A DNA stretch of 25,935 bases from Thermodesulfobacteriaceae bacterium UBA6232 (GTDB lineage: Bacteria; Desulfobacterota; Thermodesulfobacteria; Thermodesulfobacteriales; Thermodesulfobacteriaceae), in NCBI GenBank assembly GCA_002441555.1, contig DJWK01000017.1, forward strand, positions 41,375-67,309. Reading direction: 5' to 3'. The notes under the pieces were generated by a model. The model ran no database searches, was not told where the DNA came from, and saw nothing but the letters and a program-made list of their open reading frames with translations. Position numbers and translations under genes: made by a program. Numbering within the stretch: position 1 is the stretch's first letter; the number at the start of each line of letters is the position of its first letter. Below are positions 7,718-14,711 of this stretch, one piece after another.

Positions 7718-8530
7718 TTAAAGGAGATTTTCTTTAACCCAGTTTACAGCGTTTTCAAAAATGGTTAAGCCTTCCACAAGATAGGTATTGAGCCTTGTCC
7801 ATTTGGGATGGTTGGTAAAGTGGTTGAAAGCTTCGGGATGAGGCATAAGACCAAAAATTCTTCCCGTGGGATCGCAAAGCCCCGCTACTGCCTCTTCTGA
7901 ACCATTGGGATTATACGGATATTCAAGGGTTGGTTCTTCGCTTTCAGGATGTATGTATTGAAGGGCAATCTGCCCCTTTTCCTTTAGTTCTTGCAAAAGC
8001 TCTTTACTTTCAGCAATAAATTTTCCCTCTCCGTGTCTTACTGGAAGATAGAGGCGCTCTAAACCCTTTAGAAAAACACAGGGTGTTTCTGGATTAACCT
8101 TTAGGTGCACCCAGCGATCTTCAAATTTTCCAGAATCATTGTAGGTTAAGGTAACTTTGCGCATTCCCAAATAATCTCCTCCAGGAAGTAACCCCATTTT
8201 AACCAGTAGTTGGAAACCATTACAAATTCCAAGAATTAAGCCCCCCTTTTCAAGAAAACTCATAAGTTCGTCCCAGAGAGGGATTTTTCCCTTTATTTTG
8301 AGATATCTAAAGCGATGAGAGCAGGCTTGAGCTGAACCTAAATGGTCTCCGTCAAGAAAACCCCCAGGAAAACATATTATGTGGTAGTCCCTTAAGGATT
8401 TTTCACCAGAAAAAATCTCTGAAAGGTGAATAATTTCTGGTGAGCTTCCCACTTTTTTGAAAACAAAATGGGTTTCAACCTCACAATTAATACCGTATCC
8501 CCAAAGCACAAGAACTTTAACCTTACTCAT
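7718..8530 (-). CDS. purQ: Phosphoribosylformylglycinamidine synthase, glutaminase subunit PurQ
   Basis: PurQ supplies ammonia from glutamine for the fourth step of purine synthesis (FGAR to FGAM), working with PurL and PurS. With the ATG at 8530 the protein has 270 residues; a TTG two codons upstream is less likely. The class I glutaminase triad is visible: the nucleophile Cys103 in GICNGFQLL, and His231 and Glu233 in MPHPEAF. The FPGGFLDGD block is the usual oxyanion-side motif. It is longer than the compact PurQ of about 225 residues in Bacillus. The YPYNPNGSEEAVAGL stretch resembles the glutaminase domain of the large one-piece PurL. No other purine gene is in the window, and tatC follows in the same transcript. 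Confidence 0.9.
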   Translation of the reverse strand: MSKVKVLVLWGYGINCEVETHFVFKKVGSSPEIIHLSEIFSGEKSLRDYHIICFPGGFLDGDHLGSAQACSHRFRYLKIKGKIPLWDELMSFLEKGGLILGICNGFQLLVKMGLLPGGDYLGMRKVTLTYNDSGKFEDRWVHLKVNPETPCVFLKGLERLYLPVRHGEGKFIAESKELLQELKEKGQIALQYIHPESEEPTLEYPYNPNGSEEAVAGLCDPTGRIFGLMPHPEAFNHFTNHPKWTRLNTYLVEGLTIFENAVNWVKENLL

Positions 8531-8540
8531 AGGCAATCTC

Positions 8541-8568
8541 TTGCAGCCTCTTTTTAATTGGGTATAAT
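8541..8568 (+). promoter_or_regulatory. Likely sigma70-type promoter for the ChaN/PDZ gene
   Basis: TTGCAG (8541-8546) and a perfect TATAAT (8563-8568) are separated by 16 nt. They point at the gene starting at 8621 and predict a transcript start near 8575. The site lies just upstream of the purQ start and faces the purQ promoter candidate. Confidence 0.5.
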
Positions 8569-8589
8569 GGCAAAAGGATTTAATGTGTT

Positions 8590-8617
8590 ATTATAACTCC
8601 AAACCAAAATTTCAAAA
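8590..8617 (-). promoter_or_regulatory. Possible promoter for purQ-tatC
   Basis: Read on the minus strand, a perfect TATAAT lies at 8595-8590. A weak -35 (TTTTGA at 8617-8612, 16-nt spacer) precedes it. It would give a 5' leader of about 50 nt for purQ. Only the -10 is convincing. Confidence 0.35.
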
Positions 8618-8620
8618 GCT

Positions 8621-11437
8621 ATGTTTTTTCTTTTTTGTTTAATTTTTTTTCTTTTAGGAATAAATTCTTTAAAAGCGGAGATACTCTCAGCCAGATTTGA
8701 ACTTTCCTTAAGTCAAGAAAAGGAGCTTCTAATCGGAGAAGCACAATTCTTTGTAGATAAAGAAGGGTTTTACACTTTTAGTGGTAGAGGAATAAGAATT
8801 CTCAAGATAACTCAAGGAGATAAAAATTTAAATCTCTATTCTGACAATAAAGAGAGTTTTTTTAAAGTTTATATAAAGGAAACAAAGTATCCTCTCATTA
8901 TCCTCTTTGAAAAAGAACTTTCCTTTAAAAAAAGCCCCTTTTTAAGGATTTATGATAAATATCTTCCCTTCCCCGATTATCCCATACCCTTTGAATTGGT
9001 AATTAAAGATTATTCCGTAATAAAGAATTTCATAATAATTCCCCATGAAGAAGCGAAAATTTCCTCTGAAGGTAGTGCTATATTAAAGTTTGAAAAACCT
9101 CTTAAAGCCCCTCCACCTGTAGTTATAGGATATGACCTTAAAAAGAAAACAATTAACTTAAATACTAAAGAGATTCTTTTTTATCTTGATTCATCTTATC
9201 CTGATGCAAAATGGGACAATCAGGAAAGGGAATTAAAAAACAAACTTTTAATCTTTGAGAATGAAATTTTGAAAATCCCCCATAAAAGAATTTTTGTTTT
9301 TATTACCTTTGCTGAAGAAAAGGTTCAGCCTTTAAGTATTTTTTTAAAAAGGGACTCTTTTAACGATTTGCCCTGGGATTCCTTTTTTCCACTTTTAGCA
9401 GAAGAGATTTTTAAGTATAAACTTAATTTAAAGGATGAATCTTTATTAAAAGCTTTAGGACTATATTTTGGGTCTTATAAATTTGCCAGAGATAAAATTG
9501 GGTTTCGCAGGGATTTACTTTTAAATGAATCTTTTGAATCTAAAGTATTTTTTTATTTTTATGAAAACCTTGATAGAAATGTGGGAGAAGATAATTTTGA
9601 TAAGGCTTTAAAAACTTATTATGAAAGCTTTCTTTCAAATGCCTCAAATGTTAAACCTTTTCAAATATTTCTTAAGGAACTCTTAAGGATTAAGGAATTA
9701 GAGGTAGAAAATTTTGAAAAAATAGTTCTTAAAGTAAAAGATTTTGACATCATTCCAATTAAAGATAAAGGGGGCTATAAATTAAAAATTTTTGTGGTTT
9801 GTGAAGGAGATACTCGGCCTTTAAAAATTAGAGTAAAAATTAAAAGTAAAAAAAATACAAAGGAAGAAATTATTCACTTGGATTCCGATAAAAAGGTTTA
9901 TGAATTTTATTTATCAGATAAACCAGAGGAAATCCTTTTTGACCCGGAATATAAAATTTTTAGGGCTTTAACCTTAAAAGAGATTTCACCAAGTTTAGAA
10001 ACTTTAAGTGAGGTTAAACTTAGGGTTTATTTACCAGATAGGGAATATTATTCTCTATATAGAAAGATTATAGAAAATTTGAGAGCTAATATTAGTGTCA
10101 TTTCATATAATCAGCCCTATTTAGAGGGGCTTCCCAAGGATAATATTCTTTTTTTTCATCTTCCTCCTATAGGTTATCATCAGTATCTTCCTGAGGAAGG
10201 CTTTTTTTTTAAAATTCTTCCTCATCCCTTTTCGCAGGAACACTTTATAGCTTTTATAAGAGCTTCTTCAACCAAGGAAATTGCAAACTTTCTAAAACTT
10301 GAAAATTCTTTAAAGGGATATTCGGAATTTTATATAAAAAAGAAGAAAATTATTTATAAAAAAGAAAGGGAAATGTTAAGAAGGGGGATTATGCTAAGTC
10401 TTTCCGCAAAGAAAATTTACGGAACTGAACCTGCCAAATTGAATACCCTTGAGAAAATCTTTCCTGAACTTCTTAGTTCTCAGATAATTCTAATAGGAGA
10501 GAATCACGAAGATTATTCTCATCATCTTTTTCAACTGGAAGTTATAAAGGAATTATATAATTATTATCCTCAGCTTGTAATAGGGTTAGAGATGGTTCAG
10601 GTGCCCTTCCAAAAATATCTTGACGAATTTATTGAGGGGAAAATTGACGAAAAGACTCTTCTTAAGGAAATTGAGTATTATGAACGCTGGCGATTTGATT
10701 ACCGCTTATACAGGGATATTTTCCTTTTTGCCAGAGAAAAGAAGATAAAACTTTTAGCCCTGGATATTAAGAGTGAGATTGTTAAAAAGGTTTTTAAAGA
10801 AGGAATTTACAAGCTTCCTGAAGAGGAAAAAATGCATCTTCCTGAACTTGATCTTTTCAGGCCCGAATACAGAAATTATCTTGAGAAAGTATTTCAAAAT
10901 CATCAATTTCAGAATAATCAGACTAATTTTGAATACTTTTATCAGGCTCAGATTTTAAGGGATGAAAATATGGCTGAAAGGGCAGTGGAATTTCTAAAGA
11001 AAAACCCTTCTTACAAGATGATAATTCTTGTAGGAAGAGGCCACCTTGAATACGGATACGGAATACCAGCCTCTTTGAAAAGAAGAAATTTTCATAATTT
11101 CAAAACCATTATTTTGGGTAATGTTGAAAAAATTGATCCTTTCATTGGGGATTATTGGTTTTTACCAGAATTTGAGGAAAATTTTGTGCCCTCACCCAAA
11201 CTTGGTGTTATTCTTGAGGAAAAAGAAGAGGGATTAAAAGTAAAAGAGGTTTTAAAGGAAAGTCTTGCTGAAAAGGCAGGGCTGAAACCAGGAGACCTTT
11301 TAGTCAAAATTGATGGAAATGAGTTGAAAAAAGTTAGTGATTTAAAACTTCATTTGACTTTCAAAGAAAAAGGTGATACTTTGAAATTGGAACTTTTAAG
11401 GGGAAATGAAAAAATAATTGTTGAAATCAAAATTTAA
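8621..11437 (+). CDS. Exported multidomain protein: degenerate M1-peptidase-like region, ChaN domain, PDZ domain
   Basis: The 938-residue protein starts with a Sec signal peptide (hydrophobic residues 2-13, likely cleavage after the LKA near residue 19) and no lipobox. Residues of about 20-460 resemble secreted M1 aminopeptidases: a beta-rich start, a helical middle, and a DPEYKIFRAL...EISPSLETL segment (from about 441) that normally follows the M1 catalytic unit. Where HExxH would be expected there is AEEIFKYKL (about 260-268), so no zinc site is visible. Residues of about 610-850 form a ChaN/Tiki-superfamily domain: LIGENHED, GLEMVQVPFQKYL, YERWRFDYRLY and ILVGRGHLEYGYGIP. In Campylobacter ChaN is a haem-binding lipoprotein. 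The last 80 residues are a PDZ domain (AEKAGLKPGDLLVKIDG). The ChaN and PDZ calls are firm; the M1 link is inference. The gene is visibly more AT-rich than its neighbours. Substrate or ligand is unknown. Confidence 0.82.
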   Translation: MFFLFCLIFFLLGINSLKAEILSARFELSLSQEKELLIGEAQFFVDKEGFYTFSGRGIRILKITQGDKNLNLYSDNKESFFKVYIKETKYPLIILFEKELSFKKSPFLRIYDKYLPFPDYPIPFELVIKDYSVIKNFIIIPHEEAKISSEGSAILKFEKPLKAPPPVVIGYDLKKKTINLNTKEILFYLDSSYPDAKWDNQERELKNKLLIFENEILKIPHKRIFVFITFAEEKVQPLSIFLKRDSFNDLPWDSFFPLLAEEIFKYKLNLKDESLLKALGLYFGSYKFARDKIGFRRDLLLNESFESKVFFYFYENLDRNVGEDNFDKALKTYYESFLSNASNVKPFQIFLKELLRIKELEVENFEKIVLKVKDFDIIPIKDKGGYKLKIFVVCEGDTRPLKIRVKIKSKKNTKEEIIHLDSDKKVYEFYLSDKPEEILFDPEYKIFRALTLKEISPSLETLSEVKLRVYLPDREYYSLYRKIIENLRANISVISYNQPYLEGLPKDNILFFHLPPIGYHQYLPEEGFFFKILPHPFSQEHFIAFIRASSTKEIANFLKLENSLKGYSEFYIKKKKIIYKKEREMLRRGIMLSLSAKKIYGTEPAKLNTLEKIFPELLSSQIILIGENHEDYSHHLFQLEVIKELYNYYPQLVIGLEMVQVPFQKYLDEFIEGKIDEKTLLKEIEYYERWRFDYRLYRDIFLFAREKKIKLLALDIKSEIVKKVFKEGIYKLPEEEKMHLPELDLFRPEYRNYLEKVFQNHQFQNNQTNFEYFYQAQILRDENMAERAVEFLKKNPSYKMIILVGRGHLEYGYGIPASLKRRNFHNFKTIILGNVEKIDPFIGDYWFLPEFEENFVPSPKLGVILEEKEEGLKVKEVLKESLAEKAGLKPGDLLVKIDGNELKKVSDLKLHLTFKEKGDTLKLELLRGNEKIIVEIKI

Positions 11438-11441
11438 AAAT

Positions 11442-11464
11442 TAAGGGGCCATAGGGGCCCCTTA
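11442..11464 (-). terminator. Bidirectional-looking terminator between the ChaN gene and HU
   Basis: A 9-bp GC-rich stem (TAAGGGGCC / GGCCCCTTA, loop ATAGG) lies between the two converging genes. On the minus strand it is followed by TTTTTAAATTTT, so it best serves HU transcripts. On the plus strand the T-run is less immediate. Confidence 0.75.
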
Positions 11465-11491
11465 GAATTAAGACTGCTTTTTTCTATTTTC

Positions 11492-11764
11492 TTATTTTAC
11501 TGCTTCTTCAAGTTTTTTACCAGGATTGAATTTTACTACATTTTTGGCAGGGATCTTTAAAGGCTCACCGGTTCTTGGATTTCTGCCGGTTCTTGCAGCT
11601 CTTTTTACCACCTGAAAAGTTCCAAATCCTACAAGAACGACTTTATCGCCCTTTGAGATGGCTTCCTGAACAGCCTGCATAAAGGCATCAAGCAATTTTT
11701 CAGCATTGGCCTTAGTGGTTCCAGCGATTTCAGCCATTCTTTTGACAAGATCTGCCTTGTTCAT
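11492..11764 (-). CDS. HU-family DNA-binding protein
   Basis: This is a histone-like protein that bends and compacts DNA as a dimer. With the ATG at 11764 it has 90 residues, exactly the canonical HU length. An in-frame GTG two codons earlier is ruled out as start because it lies against the AGGAGG Shine-Dalgarno, which is correctly spaced (6 nt) for the ATG. Visible family features are the N-terminal MNKADLVKRMAEIAG, the GFGTF turn (46-50) and the DNA-intercalating arm RNPRTGEPL (61-69) with Pro63, then the KNVVKFNPGKKL end. IHF-specific features are absent. It has its own strong promoter and a terminator, so it is probably monocistronic and well expressed. Confidence 0.97.
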   Translation of the reverse strand: MNKADLVKRMAEIAGTTKANAEKLLDAFMQAVQEAISKGDKVVLVGFGTFQVVKRAARTGRNPRTGEPLKIPAKNVVKFNPGKKLEEAVK

Positions 11765-11797
11765 ATCCACCCTCCTTTATTGAATTTTATTATTGTT

Positions 11798-11825
11798 TTT
11801 ATAATGAGCTTTAAAATTTTGTCAA
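11798..11825 (-). promoter_or_regulatory. Sigma70-type promoter of the HU gene
   Basis: Minus strand: a perfect -35 TTGACA (11825-11820), a 16-nt spacer, and a -10 TATAAA (11803-11798). The predicted transcript start is near 11791, giving a leader of about 27 nt that contains AAAGGAGG before the HU ATG. This is the clearest promoter in the window. Confidence 0.7.
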
Positions 11826-11863
11826 GGGTAAATTTTACAGAAATTAAGAAAAATCAAGAAAAC

Positions 11864-11873
11864 TGGTCGACCA
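11864..11873. promoter_or_regulatory. Perfect 10-bp palindrome in the HU / Lys-rich gene intergenic region
   Basis: TGGTCGACCA is self-complementary and stands out as GC-rich in an otherwise AT-rich spacer of 234 nt. It lies about 40 nt upstream of the HU -35 element and 126 nt upstream of the small gene at 11999. A TTGTCGA half-site-like sequence follows within 10 nt. It could be a regulator site; no function is shown by the sequence. Confidence 0.25.
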
Positions 11874-11998
11874 ATTTGTCGAAAATTATCATCAATTTTG
11901 TTGATTTTTTTAGGGTATCAATTCCAGATGCTATGATTTGTAATATTCCTTTTTCAGGCATGCTTTTTGAATATAACTCATAAAAAAGGGGGGTAATC

Positions 11999-12220
11999 AT
12001 GTTAAAAAAGTCTTTGGGACTTTTGGTTGTTTTTGCTCTTATGGTTTCACCTGTTATTGCTGCTGAGCAAGCAGGTTCACAGGCTCAGGATCAGGGTCAG
12101 GAAGTAAAGGCTGAAAAGAAGGTTGAAAAGAAGGCAAAGAAAAAGGCCAAAAAGGCCAAAAAAGCCAAGAAGTCTGAGGGTGCTTCACAGGAGCCCACTC
12201 AGGGAGCTCCAGCACAGTAA
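11999..12220 (+). CDS. Small exported lysine/alanine-rich protein
   Basis: I do not recognise a family with confidence. The 73-residue product has a clear Sec signal peptide (LKK, then hydrophobic residues 5-20, cleavage near the IAA at 20-22). The mature part of about 51 residues begins Gln/Ala-rich and then has a run of 14 lysines within about 24 residues, in KKAK-type repeats. It ends with a Ser/Gln/Pro-rich tail and contains no Cys, His or aromatic residue in the mature part. It thus resembles histone-H1-like tails or acid-shock-type periplasmic proteins in composition only. The ATG has a strong upstream GGGGGG purine run, and a hairpin terminator follows 12 nt after the stop. Clear start, signal peptide and terminator make it a real gene despite low complexity. 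Confidence 0.75.
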   Translation: MLKKSLGLLVVFALMVSPVIAAEQAGSQAQDQGQEVKAEKKVEKKAKKKAKKAKKAKKSEGASQEPTQGAPAQ

Positions 12221-12231
12221 AATCTTGTAAT

Positions 12232-12254
12232 AGGGGAGGGGATAGCCCTCCCCT
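12232..12254. terminator. Terminator hairpin between the Lys-rich gene and argD
   Basis: A perfect 9-bp stem (AGGGGAGGG / CCCTCCCCT, loop GATAG) sits between converging genes and abuts the argD stop codon at 12255-12257. T-runs on both sides are short and broken (TTTATCCTTT on the plus strand), so it probably acts on both transcripts with moderate strength. Confidence 0.65.
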
Positions 12255-13436
12255 TTATCCTTTAATAATTTCTTCTAAAACATTACAAAAATAATCAATT
12301 TCCCGATAATTAATTATAAGAGGTGGAGTCAATCTTATTATATTGGGTTTGGGCTGGGTTACAAGAATTTTCCTTTTTAAAAGGTTTTTGTATATAGGTT
12401 GAGCGCTTTGATAAAACTCTAACCCTATTAAGAGCCCCTCACCTCTTACCTCTTTAATAAATTTTTTATCTGGGTCTATTTTTTCAATTTTTTCTTTTAA
12501 CACTTTACCTTTTAAAGAGACCTCTTCAAGAAAGGTTTTTTCAGAGACCATTTCAAGCACTTTCAAAGCAACGGCACAGGCTATGGGATTCCCTCCAAAG
12601 GTTGAGGCATGGGTTCCTGGTTTTAGAGCCTCCATGATTTCATTTTTCGCAACTATGGCAGAAAGGGGAAGTCCATTAGCAAGGGCCTTTGATGTACAAA
12701 GGATATCCGGTTCAATTCCAAACCATTCATAGGCAAAGAGCTTTCCCGTTCTACCAATACCTGTTTGAATTTCGTCAAAGATGAGAAGGGCTTGATATTT
12801 ATGACAGAGCTCTTTTGCCTTTTCAAGAAATTCCCTTGTTAGGGGATAAATTCCTCCTTCTCCCTGAATGGGCTCAAGGATTAAGGCGCATACCTTTTCA
12901 TTAAAGGCCTTCTCAAGGGCTTTAAGGTCATTGGGAGGAACAAAGGTTACCCCTTCCAATAAGGGTTTAAAGCCTTCCCAATAACGGGATTGACCTGTAA
13001 CTGAAAGTGCTCCGAAGGTTCTTCCATGGAAGGAATTTTCAAGGGCTATAAATTGAGATTTTCCTTCTCCAAAGTTTTCGAAAGAATAGCGTCTTGCAAG
13101 TTTTAAGGCAGCCTCAACGGCTTCTGCACCTGAATTGGCAAAGAACACTTTTTCTCCAAAGGTTAAATCAACAAGCCTTTTTGCAAGCCTTGCCTGAGGC
13201 TCTGTGTAATAAAGATTGGAGGTATGCCAGAGTTTTTCGGCCTGTTCCTTTAATGCTTTGACAAGTGCTGGGTGACAATGTCCCAGGTTACAAACCGCAA
13301 TACCTGCTGTAAAATCAAGATATTCCTCTCCATCTTCGGTAAAAAGCCGGGTTCCAGATCCCTTTACAAAGGCAAGCCTTTCCCTTTTGTAATTTCCACA
13401 AAGATAAAGTTCTCCCATCTCTACAATATATCCCAT
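12255..13436 (-). CDS. argD: Acetylornithine aminotransferase (class III PLP aminotransferase)
   Basis: ArgD transfers an amino group from glutamate to N-acetylglutamate semialdehyde in arginine synthesis, and often also acts in lysine synthesis. The 393 residues are a normal ArgD length. Visible motifs are NSGAEAVE (101-108), SFHGRT, the PLP-ring Asp in DEIQTG (221-226), the Schiff-base Lys250 in TSKALANGLP, and PGTHASTFGGNP. The last is the form common in ArgD of deltaproteobacteria and relatives. The ATG at 13436 has AGAGG at good spacing. It starts 3 nt after the CoA-ligase gene, so it is the last gene of the liv operon. A catabolic role (GABA or ornithine type) cannot be excluded, because this fold is shared and the context is transport rather than arginine genes. 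Confidence 0.82.
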   Translation of the reverse strand: MGYIVEMGELYLCGNYKRERLAFVKGSGTRLFTEDGEEYLDFTAGIAVCNLGHCHPALVKALKEQAEKLWHTSNLYYTEPQARLAKRLVDLTFGEKVFFANSGAEAVEAALKLARRYSFENFGEGKSQFIALENSFHGRTFGALSVTGQSRYWEGFKPLLEGVTFVPPNDLKALEKAFNEKVCALILEPIQGEGGIYPLTREFLEKAKELCHKYQALLIFDEIQTGIGRTGKLFAYEWFGIEPDILCTSKALANGLPLSAIVAKNEIMEALKPGTHASTFGGNPIACAVALKVLEMVSEKTFLEEVSLKGKVLKEKIEKIDPDKKFIKEVRGEGLLIGLEFYQSAQPIYKNLLKRKILVTQPKPNIIRLTPPLIINYREIDYFCNVLEEIIKG

Positions 13437-13439
13437 AGT

Positions 13440-14702
13440 TTACCTCTTATCGACAATTTGTAGAAGTTTATTATTTCTTTTTTCTAAGGATCCCTCTTCA
13501 ACAAATTTTATTTTTACCGGTATGTTTAAATGTAAATAAAGTCTTTCTTCAAGCTGTTTTTTAATTTTTTCCTGCTCAATAAAGGAATCAGAAAAAAATT
13601 TTTCACTGGGAACAAGAAAAAGAAAAACTTCATCCAGACCTTCTTTCTTCTCCAAAACTATTTGAAATTTTAAAGGTTCTCCTGCCCAGCTTGCAAGGAT
13701 TTCATCAATTTGAGAGGGATAGAATTTAAGACCCCTTATAATTACAACATCGTCTCTTCTTCCAAGAATGGATGAAGTAAGGATGGGGTAAGGAAAGCCA
13801 CACGGGCAATTTTCGTATTTATAAATCACCAAATCTCCTGTGCGATATCTAATCAAAGGAAAGGCCTCTTTGGTAAGGGTTGTTATTACCAGTTCTCCCG
13901 TTTCACCTGGTTTTACAGGGAGAAGAGATTCTGGATCAATTACTTCCACAAGAAAATGATTTTCCATAAAATGAAGGCCTTTTTTTTCCTTACATTCAAA
14001 GGCAATTCCAGGGCCAAATACTTCCATAATGCTGTAAAGATTATAAACCTCAACTTTAAAGGTGTCTGAAATAATTGATCTTTGAGTTTCTGTGAAGGGT
14101 TCGCCACAAAGGATAATCTTTTTCAAGAATAGGGAATTAGGGTTAATCTTCGCTTGGGGAAGGGTTTCACAAAGCCAGATGGCATAGGAAGGTGTGCACA
14201 CAAGAACGGTTGTTCTGTAATCCTGAAGGATCTTGAGCTGTTTATAGGGGTCTTCAAAGTGCACGGGAATTACAGAAGCACCGATTATTTCTGCCCCGCT
14301 TTGAATACCAAAGGCGGAAGAAAAAAGCCCTGGATGAAAGGTTATCTGAACTACATCGTCCTTGGTTACCTCCATATTTCTTAAAGCAGTGGCACTTAGA
14401 TCTGTAAGAATTGATAAATCATTTCTTGTATATCCCACTACCAGGGGATTCCCTGTTGTTCCAGAGGTGGCAAGGATTCTTACAACCTCTCTTAGAGGAA
14501 CGGCAAACATATTATAGGGATAATTTTTGCTTAAATCCTCTCTTGTGGTAAAGGGAATTTTCTTTAAATCTTCAAGATCTGAGAAATCCTCAGGATTAAA
14601 GGAAACACTGTCAAAGAGATGGCGATAAAAGGGGACCTCTTTATAAACCCTGTTTAAGGTTGCTTGTAATTTTTCAAGTTGCAGAAGCTTTAAGTTTTCC
14701 AT
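13440..14702 (-). CDS. Phenylacetate-CoA ligase-like (PaaK family) AMP-forming acyl-CoA ligase
   Basis: The enzyme activates a carboxylic acid with ATP to an acyl-adenylate, then to the CoA thioester; PaaK members use phenylacetate, indoleacetate and other aryl acids. The 420 residues include the adenylate-forming P-loop ATSGTTGNP (78-86), the PaaK-type YSIMEVFGPG block, the YRTGDLV hinge, and the C-terminal domain starting at LGRRDDVVIIRG. It ends with EKRNNKLLQIVDKR, containing the Lys equivalent of the family's catalytic GK motif. The ATG has a fine AGGAGG Shine-Dalgarno. It lies between livF (9-nt gap) and argD, a pairing of PaaK ligases with liv transporters often seen in anaerobic deltaproteobacteria. 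The true acid substrate is not decided by sequence. Confidence 0.85.
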   Translation of the reverse strand: MENLKLLQLEKLQATLNRVYKEVPFYRHLFDSVSFNPEDFSDLEDLKKIPFTTREDLSKNYPYNMFAVPLREVVRILATSGTTGNPLVVGYTRNDLSILTDLSATALRNMEVTKDDVVQITFHPGLFSSAFGIQSGAEIIGASVIPVHFEDPYKQLKILQDYRTTVLVCTPSYAIWLCETLPQAKINPNSLFLKKIILCGEPFTETQRSIISDTFKVEVYNLYSIMEVFGPGIAFECKEKKGLHFMENHFLVEVIDPESLLPVKPGETGELVITTLTKEAFPLIRYRTGDLVIYKYENCPCGFPYPILTSSILGRRDDVVIIRGLKFYPSQIDEILASWAGEPLKFQIVLEKKEGLDEVFLFLVPSEKFFSDSFIEQEKIKKQLEERLYLHLNIPVKIKFVEEGSLEKRNNKLLQIVDKR

Positions 14703-14711
14703 ACTGGCCTC

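Noticed and set aside
11891..11911. Small hairpin ATCAA/TTGAT followed by a T-run, possible small-RNA terminator
   Set aside because: Five A/T-rich pairs only, no promoter found upstream on the same strand, and the region is AT-rich enough to give this by chance.
11780..11983. A 67-codon open frame on the plus strand in the HU / Lys-rich gene spacer
   Set aside because: It starts with TTG without a ribosome site, runs over the HU promoter and has no recognisable sequence; the spacer is better read as regulatory DNA.
12121..12170. Lysine-rich repeat block considered as a simple DNA repeat without coding meaning
   Set aside because: It lies in frame within a gene that has a signal peptide, a ribosome site and a terminator, and the codons vary (AAG/AAA, GCC/GCA).
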